From Paraglaciecola chathamensis S18K6 (GTDB lineage Bacteria; Pseudomonadota; Gammaproteobacteria; Enterobacterales; Alteromonadaceae): a stretch of DNA of 64,000 nt. This document shows positions 52,824-62,971 of this stretch, in pieces. The stretch spans positions 44,687-108,686 of the forward strand of contig BAEM01000008.1 of assembly GCA_000314955.1 (NCBI GenBank). The letters run 5' to 3'. Every line of letters starts with the position of its first letter. Position 1 is the first letter of the stretch. A model generated the notes under the pieces. That model had not been told where the DNA came from. It worked only from the letters and a program-made list of their open reading frames with translations, and ran no database searches. The translations under genes were made by a program, and so were the position numbers.

Positions 52824-55808
52824 TTAGAAGGTATAACGCGCTCCTATGCTATAACGTGCCCCTGTTTGGGTGACATCTAACACGTCAATTTCGGTACGGC
52901 CTGAGTTACGGGTATATTCATTGGTAATATTGATCCCTTGAATAAACACGTTCAGTCCTTTTATTTGCGGTATGTCGTAACCGATATTGAAATCAACTTG
53001 GCTGTATTCTTCGGTGTAAACAGGTGCTGGGCCTACATCCCCTTGGAAGCCTGATACATAGAATTTGTCGCGCCAGTTATAGGCGATACGAGCCGAGAAA
53101 CCATTTGCTTCATAGAAAGCCACAAAGTTAGCAGTGTCACTTATGCCTTGTTCGGCTATTTGATCTCCGATAACGAAATTATCATATTCATTCTCGGTAT
53201 TCACTAACGTGTAGTTAGTGAACAAACCAAATCCGGTGTCACCAAACAGGTGTTGAAGCGTAAATTCCCAGCCGTCGAACGTGCGCTCTTCTGAATCATT
53301 TACCGGGGTAAAGATATCAAAGGTCATCGCTGCATCAGTCGCTGGATTACCGATAATGATAATGTTGCCACTGTCGTCTTTAAACACGTTCGGGTCGGTA
53401 GCGCCGTATGTTTCAAAGATGTATTCGCGCTGAGCTAAGCCATCGTTACCTACCGCCGCTAAGGCTTCACTTTGATATGGGCCATCCGCTGGGTTGACGA
53501 TATCAAAGGTCGTGCTGATAGGGGCGGTTGAAATAAAGTTAGTCACGTCTTTCGTGAAGTAACCCACTGAAGCATAGCTGCCCTCAGCGTAATACCACTC
53601 AGCCGATAAATCGATGTTGGTAGACTCAAGCGGTTTCAAGCCTGGGTCACCAGTATTACCTGTACCGCCTGTAATACGTGCGCCTTGGTTTAAAGTTTGG
53701 CCACCTATCATGTCACCGTAGCTTGGGCGACCGATTGTTTCGCTGTATGCCGCGCGCAGCATCACATCTTCAACTACTTCAATGTTGAAATTGATACTAG
53801 GTAGAGTGTGGGTGTAACTGCCTGTACGAGTTTGAAACTCTTGAATTCCACTGGCCAGAAGCGTGACTTCTGTCGTACCTTCCCAGCGTGCGCCGTTGTA
53901 TTCTGGCACCGCAGAAGTGGCGGTAATATCTGTTTCTTCATAACGCAGGCCAACGTGAACATCGTATGGCATATCACCGATTTCACCTTGGTAATTGTAT
54001 TGAAGATAAACAGCAGTCATTTCTTCTTCAGTTAACTGATCTGTTGCTGCGGCGTAATCACTCGACGGACAAAATAGTGAGCCACAATCACCGACCAAGG
54101 TGCCATCCGCGAATGATGCAGGTGTGAACAGTGCTTCAGCGGCTGAACGAATCCCTTCAAAGTCAAAGGCAAAGTAGGTATTTAAAATGTCATAGTTCTC
54201 AGGGCCGAAGTCATTAAAGTTGCCGCCGTCTACGTCATCAAACTTGTCATGAATGGTTTCACGCGGAAACAGTGCGTCGTCAAATTGTCCAGCAGTGCCT
54301 TCACCGCCCCAGTTATTACGTTGCACGTTGACTTCTTGACTATGATTACTGGCGTCAGTTAATGACACACCGAAATCGATACTACCGCCATTATCAAACA
54401 CGTACTCGCCGCGAAGTTGAGTTTGTTCGATTTCAGCTTGGTTACGTACATTGGTAAATACGCTGCCGGTCACGATCATATCAGACGGTTGAATTGCGTT
54501 TCCGCCACCTACTGCCAATACTGGATAATCACCGGTAAAATCTGTTGCTGCAGAAGTGCGTACAAAGCCTGCCATCGCCAATTGGTTGCTAGAGCCAAGC
54601 GGGTTATTGGGCGTATTTTTCGCTTCTGAATTGTGATAATCCAACTCAAGGTTTAGGCTATCGTTAACTTGCCAATCTAAATTCACACCGATTGAATCTG
54701 TTCTGTCACGGGTACCTGCATCAGATGCCCCCATGGATAAGTCTGTTGGGGTTGCATAGGTTTCTGAATATAACAGAGGCGACGCGATAGGGCCGTCAGA
54801 CCATACGTTTTCAGATGCGCCGAAACCATACCAAGCAGATACGTTGTTCCACTGGGTATCAACGTCACGGTTTACGTACGTGTAATCAACGGTAGCAGTA
54901 AATTCTTCAACAGGGCTGTATTGTAAAACTAACTGAGCGTTAGTTCTTGTACGTTGCTGTTCTTCAAACTGATAAATCGTTGTTTGTGGTACTGAATAGA
55001 TATCATCATCGCCAGGACGGTTAGTTTGAGTGTCGTCTTTTGCAACACCGCCCCACGCCGCGTTACTGCCTGACCAGTCGTTATCTGCAATACCAGGGAA
55101 ACTACGCCAACCTGTTCCAACGCTGGCTTTCTGGCTACCACTTTCACGTTCTGAATAACTGGCTGAAATAGCCACACCAAATTTTCCATCATCTGAGGTA
55201 TTTGAGTATAAGCCCGATAGTTCAGGGGTCACCGAGCCGCTTTGAGTCGATGTGTCGTCAAGTGCCTGAGCACTGATGGTGGCGTGCATTCCTGGGTTAC
55301 TAAGAGGGCGCAACGTAGTAATGTTGATAGTGGCACCGATACCACCGGTGGGCACATGTGCTTGTGAGGTTTTGTAAACTTCAACGCCGCTAACACTTTC
55401 TGCAGCTAAATTTGCAAAATCAAATGAGCGTTCACCTGTGGTCGTCGGCAATTGACGGCCATTTAAGGTTACTAAGTTACGAGTAGGGCCAAAGCCACGC
55501 ACTGTTACTTGGCTACCTTCACCATTGTTACGATCGATTGCTACACCTGATATACGCTGAAGAGATTCAGCCAGGTTAGTGTCCGGGAACTTACCAATAT
55601 CTTCAGCGTTTATCGCGTCAACAATACCTGTTGAAGAGCGTTTTACGTCTAAAGATTTAAGCATGCTGCCGCGTATACCTGTGACGTTAATGACTTCAAC
55701 GTCGCTGTCACTCACTTCTTGCGCCACAGCAGGAGCGAGGACAGATGCACCCAATAGCACTGATATACTGGTTGCGAGTCGTGTTTTATAAAATGTTTTA
55801 GCTTTCAT
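52824..55808 (-). CDS. TonB-dependent receptor of the oligosaccharide type, head of the SapC/halogenase operon
   Basis: This 994-aa outer-membrane receptor has a signal peptide (about residues 1-29, ending VAQEV), a TonB-box-like VINVTGIRGSM (about 39-49), the plug (about 55-175, VDAINAEDIGKFPDTNLAESLQRISG typical of carbohydrate-linked receptors) and a large barrel ending YSIGARYTF. This subclass commonly imports oligosaccharides in marine Alteromonadales. Two LacI-type operators lie just upstream (55841-55854, 55880-55893), and beta-glucosidase genes are adjacent, so beta-gluco-oligosaccharides are the probable cargo. Confidence 0.9.
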   Translation of the reverse strand: MKAKTFYKTRLATSISVLLGASVLAPAVAQEVSDSDVEVINVTGIRGSMLKSLDVKRSSTGIVDAINAEDIGKFPDTNLAESLQRISGVAIDRNNGEGSQVTVRGFGPTRNLVTLNGRQLPTTTGERSFDFANLAAESVSGVEVYKTSQAHVPTGGIGATINITTLRPLSNPGMHATISAQALDDTSTQSGSVTPELSGLYSNTSDDGKFGVAISASYSERESGSQKASVGTGWRSFPGIADNDWSGSNAAWGGVAKDDTQTNRPGDDDIYSVPQTTIYQFEEQQRTRTNAQLVLQYSPVEEFTATVDYTYVNRDVDTQWNNVSAWYGFGASENVWSDGPIASPLLYSETYATPTDLSMGASDAGTRDRTDSIGVNLDWQVNDSLNLELDYHNSEAKNTPNNPLGSSNQLAMAGFVRTSAATDFTGDYPVLAVGGGNAIQPSDMIVTGSVFTNVRNQAEIEQTQLRGEYVFDNGGSIDFGVSLTDASNHSQEVNVQRNNWGGEGTAGQFDDALFPRETIHDKFDDVDGGNFNDFGPENYDILNTYFAFDFEGIRSAAEALFTPASFADGTLVGDCGSLFCPSSDYAAATDQLTEEEMTAVYLQYNYQGEIGDMPYDVHVGLRYEETDITATSAVPEYNGARWEGTTEVTLLASGIQEFQTRTGSYTHTLPSINFNIEVVEDVMLRAAYSETIGRPSYGDMIGGQTLNQGARITGGTGNTGDPGLKPLESTNIDLSAEWYYAEGSYASVGYFTKDVTNFISTAPISTTFDIVNPADGPYQSEALAAVGNDGLAQREYIFETYGATDPNVFKDDSGNIIIIGNPATDAAMTFDIFTPVNDSEERTFDGWEFTLQHLFGDTGFGLFTNYTLVNTENEYDNFVIGDQIAEQGISDTANFVAFYEANGFSARIAYNWRDKFYVSGFQGDVGPAPVYTEEYSQVDFNIGYDIPQIKGLNVFIQGINITNEYTRNSGRTEIDVLDVTQTGARYSIGARYTF

Positions 55809-55840
55809 GTGTGTTCCCGGTTGTCGATGAACGAGTTGGT

Positions 55841-55854
55841 TGTAAGCGCTTTCA
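55841..55854. promoter_or_regulatory. LacI-type operator, TonB receptor proximal
   Basis: TGTAAGCGCTTTCA, palindromic around AGCGCT, centred about 39 bp upstream of the receptor start. Identical to the sites at 55880 and 60118. Confidence 0.8.
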
Positions 55855-55879
55855 TTGTTAGTGTTAAAAAATGCACTTA

Positions 55880-55893
55880 TGTAAGCGCTTTCA
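55880..55893. promoter_or_regulatory. LacI-type operator, TonB receptor distal
   Basis: Second exact copy of TGTAAGCGCTTTCA, 39 bp from the proximal one (close to four helical turns) and in the same orientation, suggesting cooperative binding or looping. Confidence 0.8.
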
Positions 55894-56093
55894 TTTAGGT
55901 TAAATTATTTGTTAAACCAGATCAACAAATAATTAACAATAAAGGTGGTAACGATTTGAACATAGGTTAAATCACTACTGGTTTTTGTTCGTATCACTGG
56001 TTAGTAATTGGCTTTAAGTGTCTGATTAATAGTTAATATGTTCGTTATCGTGAGTTGAATTCACCTAACATATTAGCGACGTTCTTTACGACT

Positions 56094-56124
56094 TGCAGCG
56101 CATCCTTAGTAGGATGCGCTGCAA
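56094..56124 (-). terminator. Strong hairpin after the GH3 gene
   Basis: TGCAGCGCATCCT/AGGATGCGCTGCA (13-bp perfect stem, 4-nt loop), 65 bp beyond the GH3 stop. No U-run follows on the minus strand, so it may be a Rho-dependent or stability element. The region 55894-56093 holds no other feature I can see. Confidence 0.5.
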
Positions 56125-56188
56125 GGCCCAAGATGCGATAACCATGGCTTTTTTCTCTTTTGAGTTATCGCTTTAGTCGTTTGTTTAT

Positions 56189-58759
56189 TTACTCAGTCGG
56201 GCAACCTATATCGGCCTTGTTAGCAGCATGGGGTACAATACGAATGTCAGACAGTGAAAGGCTCAACAGGCCTTGTGATCGCAGCGCAAAGGGGATACCA
56301 ACTTTAGAAAAGTCGGTGGCGTTTTGTGTGAAACATGCTAAATCAACACTCAGTGTTTGCCAGGTCTGCTGCTGTTGCATGTGTGCACGCAAATCTATGT
56401 CGCTAGTACATGTTTCAGCGCAATTAACTTGTAACCACAAAGGCGCATTGATCGGTGAATTAACAAAGTAATCAAACTGGATCACACTATTTGCTTCGGT
56501 GTAGCTGCGCAAATCTTGCAGGAAATCATGGTAAATACGCATTTGTCCGGCATTTTCTGATAACCAGTCAATTTTAAACGCATCTTCCTGAACTCGACGA
56601 TCGATGGTTCTGAATTTAAGCTCGGCATTTTCCAGCATGCTACTGGCTACCGTTTTGCTTTTCTGAGTTGTCACAAGCGCCATTTTCCAAGGAGCTTGAA
56701 CACTGCGATCGTATATGGCTAAAGAAGATATTGCCTGAGCACTATCGCTGTTTGTTTCTTCAGATAATGCATTGCCCAAAGTGCTTTTTTCGCCGTACTT
56801 TAAACCAAAACCGTAAGGTAATAGCGCGGTGTCGTTTTTATCAAACCGATTAATGTTTGTCTGGGTAGGGTTTTTAGGCCATGAAAAAGAGAGTTTTCCT
56901 TTGAAATCGTGCTGTAGTTCAGCGTTTTCTGTGCTGAATAACACATCAGCCACGCCACCGCCCTCAGTACCAGGTAACCAAGCTACAACAAACGCATCAG
57001 AGGCATTTAATTCGGGGTTAACCCAAAGCGGGCGCCCGGTTAAAAATATTGAAACAACGGGTATGCCTTGGTCTTTAAGCGATTTTAACAAGGCTAAGTC
57101 CGTTTTATTACCGCGCTGATACTCTAGGTTATCCAAGTCACCGTTGCCCTCAGCATAAGGTTGCTCACCAAATACCACTATGGCCACATCAGGTCGTTGG
57201 GTGAATTTGCCATCTGCTGCTAGCTCAACGTGCCCCTTTGCGTGGGTAACGGCTTGTTTAATCCCTTGATAAATTGACGTGCCACCCGGAAAGTCTTGAT
57301 TGGTGTTACCCGTGCCTTGCCAAGTGATGCTCCAACCACCTGATTGCTGACCTATGTTGTCGGCGCCGCCACCGGCAACGAGTACATTCGCATTTGGAGA
57401 AAGGGGTAAAAGTTGCTGGTGGTTCTTCAATAATACCAGTGACTCACGCACCGCTTGGCGAGCTACTGCTCTGTGCTCAGGTGATCCTATTATGTCTTTA
57501 TCACCCGATAAAACGCGCTTCGCGGGGGCGGGTTTATCAAATAAACCTGCACGCAATTTCACCCGTAATATGCGGGTAACTGCGTCATCGAGGCGCGCTT
57601 CACTGATTTCACCTGACTTTACTTGAGCTATGGTATTTTCAAGTAACGGTTTCCATGCGCCAGTTGGCACCATAAAAACATCAAGGCCTGCATTCATCGC
57701 TTGTGGACAACTTTCGTTACTGCAGCCGGGTATTTGCCCATGGCCGTTCCAGTCGCCGACCACAAAACCGTCAAAGCCCATACGCTCTTTTAAAACCGAG
57801 GTTAGCAGGTATCGATTACCGTGGACTTTGTCGCCTTTCCAGCTATTAAAAGAGGCCATTACCGTTTGTGCACCAGCGGTTAAGCCGCCAACGTAGCCTT
57901 GGGCATGAATATCAAACAGGGTTTGTTCATCAGCAATGTTGTTACCTTGATCGTCACCGCCGATAGTACCGCCATCACCGATAAAATGTTTCACGGTTGA
58001 AATGACCTGACGCTCACCAAGAAAGTTGCTGTTAGCCCGGCCTTGCAAGCCTTTCACAATTGAGGCTGAATATAGTCTTACAATTTCAGGATCTTCAGAA
58101 TAACCTTCGTATGTTCTGCCCCAACGATCGTCGCGCACCGTGGCCACTGTGGGCGCGAAAATCCAATCAATACCTGTGGCGAGTACTTCTTCAGCGGTGG
58201 CTTTGGCAATGTCTTCAATAAGTGCTGGGTTATGGGTTGCGCCTAACCCTATGTTGTGAGGGAACAAGGTCGCGCCAATCACATTATTGTGACCGTGTAC
58301 GGCGTCTGTGCCCCACATGGTCGGTATCGTTGAGCCATCAATGCTGTCATCAATGGATGCCTGATACATTTTTTCTGCCAGAGCAACCCAGTCACTGGGC
58401 AATGCGTGTTTATCCCCATTAGGAAATGCACCGCCGCCATTGAGATAGGAGCCAAACCCATAGGTGCGCATGTCTTCTAGCGTAATGTCACGGATTTCTG
58501 GTTGAATTGTCTGAGCAACTTTTTGCGCCAGTGTCATCTTGCCCAGAAGGTCAGCGATACGTTGTTCAATTTTTTCGTCGGGCTTTACCGCGATGTCTAA
58601 CGTGGGCCAAATCTCAATCGAATTTTTGCTGGTTTTGCTTTTAGTTTCCTTTGATGGTGACGAAGCCGTGTTGGTTACATTGGACTGGCTACACCCTGCT
58701 ATTAGTAAGCTTAAGGACGTGGCTGTGAACATCAGCGCTTGGTTAAATTTAAAGTTCAT
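56189..58759 (-). CDS. GH3 beta-glucosidase (exo-1,4-beta-glucan glucohydrolase type), lipoprotein
   Basis: This is an 856-aa glycoside hydrolase family 3 enzyme. The N-terminus is a lipoprotein signal with the lipidated Cys23 (LIAGC, Ser next, so outer membrane). The GH3 N domain (about 60-380) contains the nucleophile D336 (FVVGDWNGHG) and KHF/substrate-pocket blocks, then the C domain (about 440-655). A further beta-rich module (about 690-850) resembles the ExoP-type carbohydrate-binding end. It should remove glucose from beta-glucans or cello-oligosaccharides at the cell surface or in the periplasm. It follows the MFS gene by 21 bp. Confidence 0.93.
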   Translation of the reverse strand: MNFKFNQALMFTATSLSLLIAGCSQSNVTNTASSPSKETKSKTSKNSIEIWPTLDIAVKPDEKIEQRIADLLGKMTLAQKVAQTIQPEIRDITLEDMRTYGFGSYLNGGGAFPNGDKHALPSDWVALAEKMYQASIDDSIDGSTIPTMWGTDAVHGHNNVIGATLFPHNIGLGATHNPALIEDIAKATAEEVLATGIDWIFAPTVATVRDDRWGRTYEGYSEDPEIVRLYSASIVKGLQGRANSNFLGERQVISTVKHFIGDGGTIGGDDQGNNIADEQTLFDIHAQGYVGGLTAGAQTVMASFNSWKGDKVHGNRYLLTSVLKERMGFDGFVVGDWNGHGQIPGCSNESCPQAMNAGLDVFMVPTGAWKPLLENTIAQVKSGEISEARLDDAVTRILRVKLRAGLFDKPAPAKRVLSGDKDIIGSPEHRAVARQAVRESLVLLKNHQQLLPLSPNANVLVAGGGADNIGQQSGGWSITWQGTGNTNQDFPGGTSIYQGIKQAVTHAKGHVELAADGKFTQRPDVAIVVFGEQPYAEGNGDLDNLEYQRGNKTDLALLKSLKDQGIPVVSIFLTGRPLWVNPELNASDAFVVAWLPGTEGGGVADVLFSTENAELQHDFKGKLSFSWPKNPTQTNINRFDKNDTALLPYGFGLKYGEKSTLGNALSEETNSDSAQAISSLAIYDRSVQAPWKMALVTTQKSKTVASSMLENAELKFRTIDRRVQEDAFKIDWLSENAGQMRIYHDFLQDLRSYTEANSVIQFDYFVNSPINAPLWLQVNCAETCTSDIDLRAHMQQQQTWQTLSVDLACFTQNATDFSKVGIPFALRSQGLLSLSLSDIRIVPHAANKADIGCPTE

Positions 58760-58780
58760 AATACAAATCTCGTTTAGAAG

Positions 58781-60034
58781 TTAGACTGATGTTGATGAAG
58801 TAGGTTTTGAGCCTTGAACACCGTAAAAAGCGATGTATAAATAGCAAATCATAGGCAACACGAAAGACAGTTGCAGGCCAATGCTATCTGCTAGCGCCCC
58901 TTGCAATACGGGGACTATTGCGCCGCCAACAATGGCTAAACATAAAACACCGGAGCCACGGCTTGTTAAATCTCCAAGACCTGCAAGCGCCAAGCTGAAA
59001 ATCGTTGGGAACATGATGGAGTTAAATAAACCCACCATCAGTATTGCCCACATAGCTAACGCGCCACTGGATGAGATAACCAAAGCAATAAGTCCCATGG
59101 CGCATACACTGTTAAAGGCGAGCAGTTTGCCTGCAGGGATTTTCTGCATCACGGCTGCTCCAACGAAGCGACCAACCATTGCACCGCCCCAGTAATAACT
59201 CAAGTAAGTGGCGGCAGTGGATTCGGCTAAACCTGCAATGTACGGCTCACCTAAAAAGTTAACAATGAAGCTACCAATTGAAACCTCGGCACCGACATAA
59301 ATAAAAATACAAATGGCCCCCAATGTAAGGTGGCGATGCTGTAAAGGGCTGCCCTTTTTACTCACAACAGAACCGACAACCTCAGAAGGGCTGGTATCTG
59401 GCAAGGTTATTTTGAGAAAGGTCATGGCCAGTAAAAACAAAACTGCGGCAAGTATGACATAGGGTAAAATCACGCTGTTAGCGCTCATGTCGTGTTCATC
59501 AATAACCGAAAAAATCAGTATGCCGCCTATGATAGGAGCCAAAGTGGTGCCTAACGAATTAAAGGCTTGCGTCAAAGTTAAGCGACTCGATGCAGTTTGA
59601 GGTTTACCCAGCAGTGTAACAATGGGATTTGCCGCGACTTGCAATATGGTGATACCAGATGCCAGCACAAATAAAGCGCTGAGGAATATCCAATAGGCGT
59701 GGCTGGTGGCGGCGGGTACAAATAATAAACAGCCAATACAAGCGACCAGTAAACCTGCACTAATACCGCGTTGAAAACCAATGCGTTTTACTAACCAGCC
59801 CGCAGGTACAGACACTAAAAAGTATGCACCAAAGAAGCAAAATTGAATCAACATGGCTTGGGTATAGCTAAGCGCAAACACGCCTTTTAAGTGCGGGATA
59901 AGCACGTCGTTCATTGCAGTGATAAAACCCCACATAAAAAACAACGAGGTTAAGGACGTTAACGCAAAACGATAATTTGGCGCTGTGGTGCCATTTGTCG
60001 GCTCAGTAGGCACTGCGGTGGAAGGATTTATCAT
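58781..60034 (-). CDS. MFS sugar transporter (glucose/galactose, GluP/FucP type)
   Basis: This 417-aa inner-membrane protein has about 12 TM helices. The N-terminal part [21 protein letters not shown] is the FucP/GluP family signature and [14 protein letters not shown] fits the loop after TM3. It probably takes up glucose released by the GH3 enzyme with protons or sodium. First gene of the MFS-GH3 unit; the operator at 60118-60131 lies 83 bp upstream. Confidence 0.88.
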   Translation of the reverse strand: MINPSTAVPTEPTNGTTAPNYRFALTSLTSLFFMWGFITAMNDVLIPHLKGVFALSYTQAMLIQFCFFGAYFLVSVPAGWLVKRIGFQRGISAGLLVACIGCLLFVPAATSHAYWIFLSALFVLASGITILQVAANPIVTLLGKPQTASSRLTLTQAFNSLGTTLAPIIGGILIFSVIDEHDMSANSVILPYVILAAVLFLLAMTFLKITLPDTSPSEVVGSVVSKKGSPLQHRHLTLGAICIFIYVGAEVSIGSFIVNFLGEPYIAGLAESTAATYLSYYWGGAMVGRFVGAAVMQKIPAGKLLAFNSVCAMGLIALVISSSGALAMWAILMVGLFNSIMFPTIFSLALAGLGDLTSRGSGVLCLAIVGGAIVPVLQGALADSIGLQLSFVLPMICYLYIAFYGVQGSKPTSSTSV

Positions 60035-60117
60035 GGTTTTTACCTGTCAGGTTAAGGTCAATTTAGCAAGTCGAGCTTGTTTTGTTGACCTAAGCGTAAC
60101 AAAGTAATAACATTAAT

Positions 60118-60131
60118 GTAAGCGCTTTCAT
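60118..60131. promoter_or_regulatory. LacI-type operator between the two divergent beta-glucosidase units
   Basis: TGTAAGCGCTTTCA, third exact copy. It sits between the minus-strand MFS-GH3 unit and the plus-strand GH1 unit, so one bound repressor could control both. Confidence 0.8.
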
Positions 60132-60240
60132 TTGGTTTTTTATCTTTCAGTAAAACCAAGTAGAAATTTTTGGCATCGACAGTTGTGTAGTCTGTATTCT
60201 TTTAAGTTTGTATTTACCCTAGGCCACGAATAAGTTAATT

Positions 60241-61587
60241 ATGAAAATATCCCTCGCAAAATCTTCTCCACTTAGCCAGACAAATTTTACCTATGGTGTT
60301 GCCACCGCTGCCTTTCAAATTGAAGGGGCAGCCGATTCTCGTAGACCATGCATTTGGGATACATTTTGTGCCACACCTGAAAAAATAAAGGATGGTTCTG
60401 ATGGTCTACAGGCATGTGATCATTTTAACCGCTGGGAGCAGGACATAGAGCTGATTGAATCCCTTGGTGTGGACGCCTATCGCTTCTCTGTATCTTGGCC
60501 GCGCGTGATCACCCAAAGCGGTGAGTTAGATCACCAAGGTGTGGCATTTTATGTTCAGTTGCTTGATACCCTAAAACAGAAAAATATCAAATCATACGTG
60601 ACCCTATATCACTGGGACTTGCCACAATACCTAGAAGATAAAGGGGGGTGGTTGAATCGCGAGACCGCTTATCATTTTCGTGATTATGTGGATTTAATTA
60701 CCCAAGCGTTTGGGGATAGAGTGCACTCATACTCGACTTTGAATGAACCCTTCTGCAGCGCTTACTTAGGATATGAATTGGGTATTCACGCACCTGGTTT
60801 GAAAAGTAAGGCGTTTGGTAAGCAAGCGGCTCATCACTTATTACTTGCTCACGGTTTGGGCATGCAAGTTTTAGCCAAAAACAGCCCTAATACATTAAAT
60901 GGCATAGTGTTGAATGTAAGCCCTTGCTACCCGAAAACGGATAGTGAACAAGATAAAAAGGCCGCATGGGCCGCAGATCAAAACCTGAATCATTGGTATG
61001 CCATGCCTGTGCTTGAAGGGCGATACCCCGAATCGATAAATTCATTACCAGAAGAAGAGCTACCGCCGATCCAAGAAGGTGATATGGCGATTATCTGCCA
61101 ACCCCTGGACTACCTTGGACTGAATTACTATACCCGTGAGGTGTACCAAGATGCCGGGAATAATCAACGTGAAAAATGGGTCGATGAGTCATTGCCCTTT
61201 ACCGAGATGGGCTGGGAGGTTTATCCCCAAGGTTTGACTGATATTTTGTTGCAGCTAAACAAACAATACACACTTCCACCTATTTACATTACTGAAAACG
61301 GCGCAGCCATGGCCGACAGCTACCAAGACGGTGAAGTACAAGATTTGGATAGGATTGAATACTTTCAAGGGCACTTGCAGGCAGTAAGCGATGCCGCCGA
61401 ACAAGGCGTAGATATTCGGGGTTATTTTGCTTGGAGCTTGATGGACAATTTTGAGTGGGCAGAAGGGTATGAAAAGCGTTTCGGGATTGTTTATGTCGAT
61501 TACGCGACACAACAACGCACCATAAAGGCCAGTGGGTTGGCATATCGTGATTTTATCAGTAGTCGCCAATTAGCTAAGAGCGCATAG
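60241..61587 (+). CDS. GH1 beta-glucosidase
   Basis: This 448-aa (beta/alpha)8-barrel retaining glycosidase lacks a signal peptide, so it is cytoplasmic. The acid/base E169 (TLNEPFCSAY) and nucleophile E352 (YITENGAAM) are both intact, as are YRFSVSWPRV and the aglycone-end WSLMDNFEWAEGY. It cleaves terminal beta-glucosyl residues from short beta-glucosides such as cellobiose. It starts the GH1-GPH-LacI unit, with the next gene 16 bp downstream. Confidence 0.95.
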   Translation: MKISLAKSSPLSQTNFTYGVATAAFQIEGAADSRRPCIWDTFCATPEKIKDGSDGLQACDHFNRWEQDIELIESLGVDAYRFSVSWPRVITQSGELDHQGVAFYVQLLDTLKQKNIKSYVTLYHWDLPQYLEDKGGWLNRETAYHFRDYVDLITQAFGDRVHSYSTLNEPFCSAYLGYELGIHAPGLKSKAFGKQAAHHLLLAHGLGMQVLAKNSPNTLNGIVLNVSPCYPKTDSEQDKKAAWAADQNLNHWYAMPVLEGRYPESINSLPEEELPPIQEGDMAIICQPLDYLGLNYYTREVYQDAGNNQREKWVDESLPFTEMGWEVYPQGLTDILLQLNKQYTLPPIYITENGAAMADSYQDGEVQDLDRIEYFQGHLQAVSDAAEQGVDIRGYFAWSLMDNFEWAEGYEKRFGIVYVDYATQQRTIKASGLAYRDFISSRQLAKSA

Positions 61588-61603
61588 TCGCAAAGGAGTC
61601 AGT

Positions 61604-62929
61604 ATGGTCAGCGTTAAAGAGAAAATAGCTTACGGGTTAGGTGATACTGCGAGCAATATTGTTTTTCAATCGGTGATGCTGTTTTTGTCTTTTTTCTATA
61701 CCGATATTTTTGGCATTTCACCTGCTGTGGTAGGGACACTGTTTTTAGTGGTGCGAATTTTTGACGCTGTGACAGACCCGCTCATGGGGGCTATGACTGA
61801 CCGAACAAAAACGAAATATGGTAAATTTCGCCCTTACTTGTTGTGGCTAGCCTTTCCCTTCGGTGTGATAAGCGTCTTAGCCTTCACCACTCCAGACTTT
61901 AGTGAGCAGGGCAAAGTCATTTATGCCTTTGCCACTTATGCCTTGTTGATGATTGCTTATACGGCGATCAATATTCCGTACTCTGCGTTAGGCGGAGTGA
62001 TAACCGGCGATCCTAAAGAGCGTGTATCAGTACAATCTTACCGCTTTGTGTTTGGCATGTTAGGTGGCTTAATCGTGACTGCGTTTACCCTACCTTTGGT
62101 CGAATGGTTTGGAGCAGGTGACAAAGCAAAAGGCTATCAGTTAACAATTGCTGCAATGAGTGTAGTTGGCGTCATCATGTTTTTAGTTTGTTTCGCAGGT
62201 ACGAAAGAACGTGTTGCTGCGCCAAAACAAGATTCTACCTTTAAGCAAGACATGGCATCACTTTGGAAAAATGACCAGTGGCGAATTTTATCTACTGTGG
62301 CCTTCTTTGTACTCGTTGGCATGGTAATGCGTAATACGTTGGCTATCTATTACGTGAAATACTTTTTACTGCGAGAAGATTTGATCACTGCTTTTATCAC
62401 ATTAGGCATGATTGGTAATATTATTGGCTGCGCAGTGGCACCGATCGTGGTCAAACGAGTGTGTAAAATAAAGGTGTACACGAGTGTTCTTTTTATCGCA
62501 GCCCTCATTTGTATCGCTAGTTACTGGATACAGGCTGACCAGTGGATCCTAGCGTTTGTGGTTTATTTCATCGGTAATATATTTCTACAAATGGGGACCC
62601 CATTATTGTGGGCGAAAATCGCTGACACAGTGGATTATGGCCAGTTCAAGACCGGTATCCGTATTACCGGCATGACCTATTCCTCTGTGGTGTTTTTCAT
62701 TAAACTCGGACTCGCTTTAGGGGGCGCGATTGTGGGGTGGTTGTTAGCGTATTACGGCTATCAAGCCGATACCCCTCAGAGCCCTGAAGCGGTACAAGGT
62801 ATATTGTTGTCGTTTACGATTTTCCCTGCCGTGGCGTTTATTATTGTATCTTGGGTCATGAGTCGTTATAAACTTAACGACAATAAGGTGACGGAAATTC
62901 AACGTGCTATCGTTAATGAGGCAGCTTGA
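61604..62929 (+). CDS. GPH-family sugar:cation symporter
   Basis: This 441-aa 12-TM inner-membrane transporter is of the glycoside-pentoside-hexuronide:cation family, with the signature IFDAVTDPLMGAMTDRTKTKYGKFRPYLLW near residues 45-77 (only part quoted: DAVTDPLMGAMTDR). AAAGGAG precedes the ATG. Lying between a GH1 glucosidase and a LacI regulator, it probably imports the beta-glucoside that the GH1 enzyme hydrolyses, coupled to sodium or protons. Confidence 0.9.
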   Translation: MVSVKEKIAYGLGDTASNIVFQSVMLFLSFFYTDIFGISPAVVGTLFLVVRIFDAVTDPLMGAMTDRTKTKYGKFRPYLLWLAFPFGVISVLAFTTPDFSEQGKVIYAFATYALLMIAYTAINIPYSALGGVITGDPKERVSVQSYRFVFGMLGGLIVTAFTLPLVEWFGAGDKAKGYQLTIAAMSVVGVIMFLVCFAGTKERVAAPKQDSTFKQDMASLWKNDQWRILSTVAFFVLVGMVMRNTLAIYYVKYFLLREDLITAFITLGMIGNIIGCAVAPIVVKRVCKIKVYTSVLFIAALICIASYWIQADQWILAFVVYFIGNIFLQMGTPLLWAKIADTVDYGQFKTGIRITGMTYSSVVFFIKLGLALGGAIVGWLLAYYGYQADTPQSPEAVQGILLSFTIFPAVAFIIVSWVMSRYKLNDNKVTEIQRAIVNEAA

Positions 62930-62971
62930 GCTTTACCGTGCAAGATATATTTAAGGTGAAATCAATACGTT

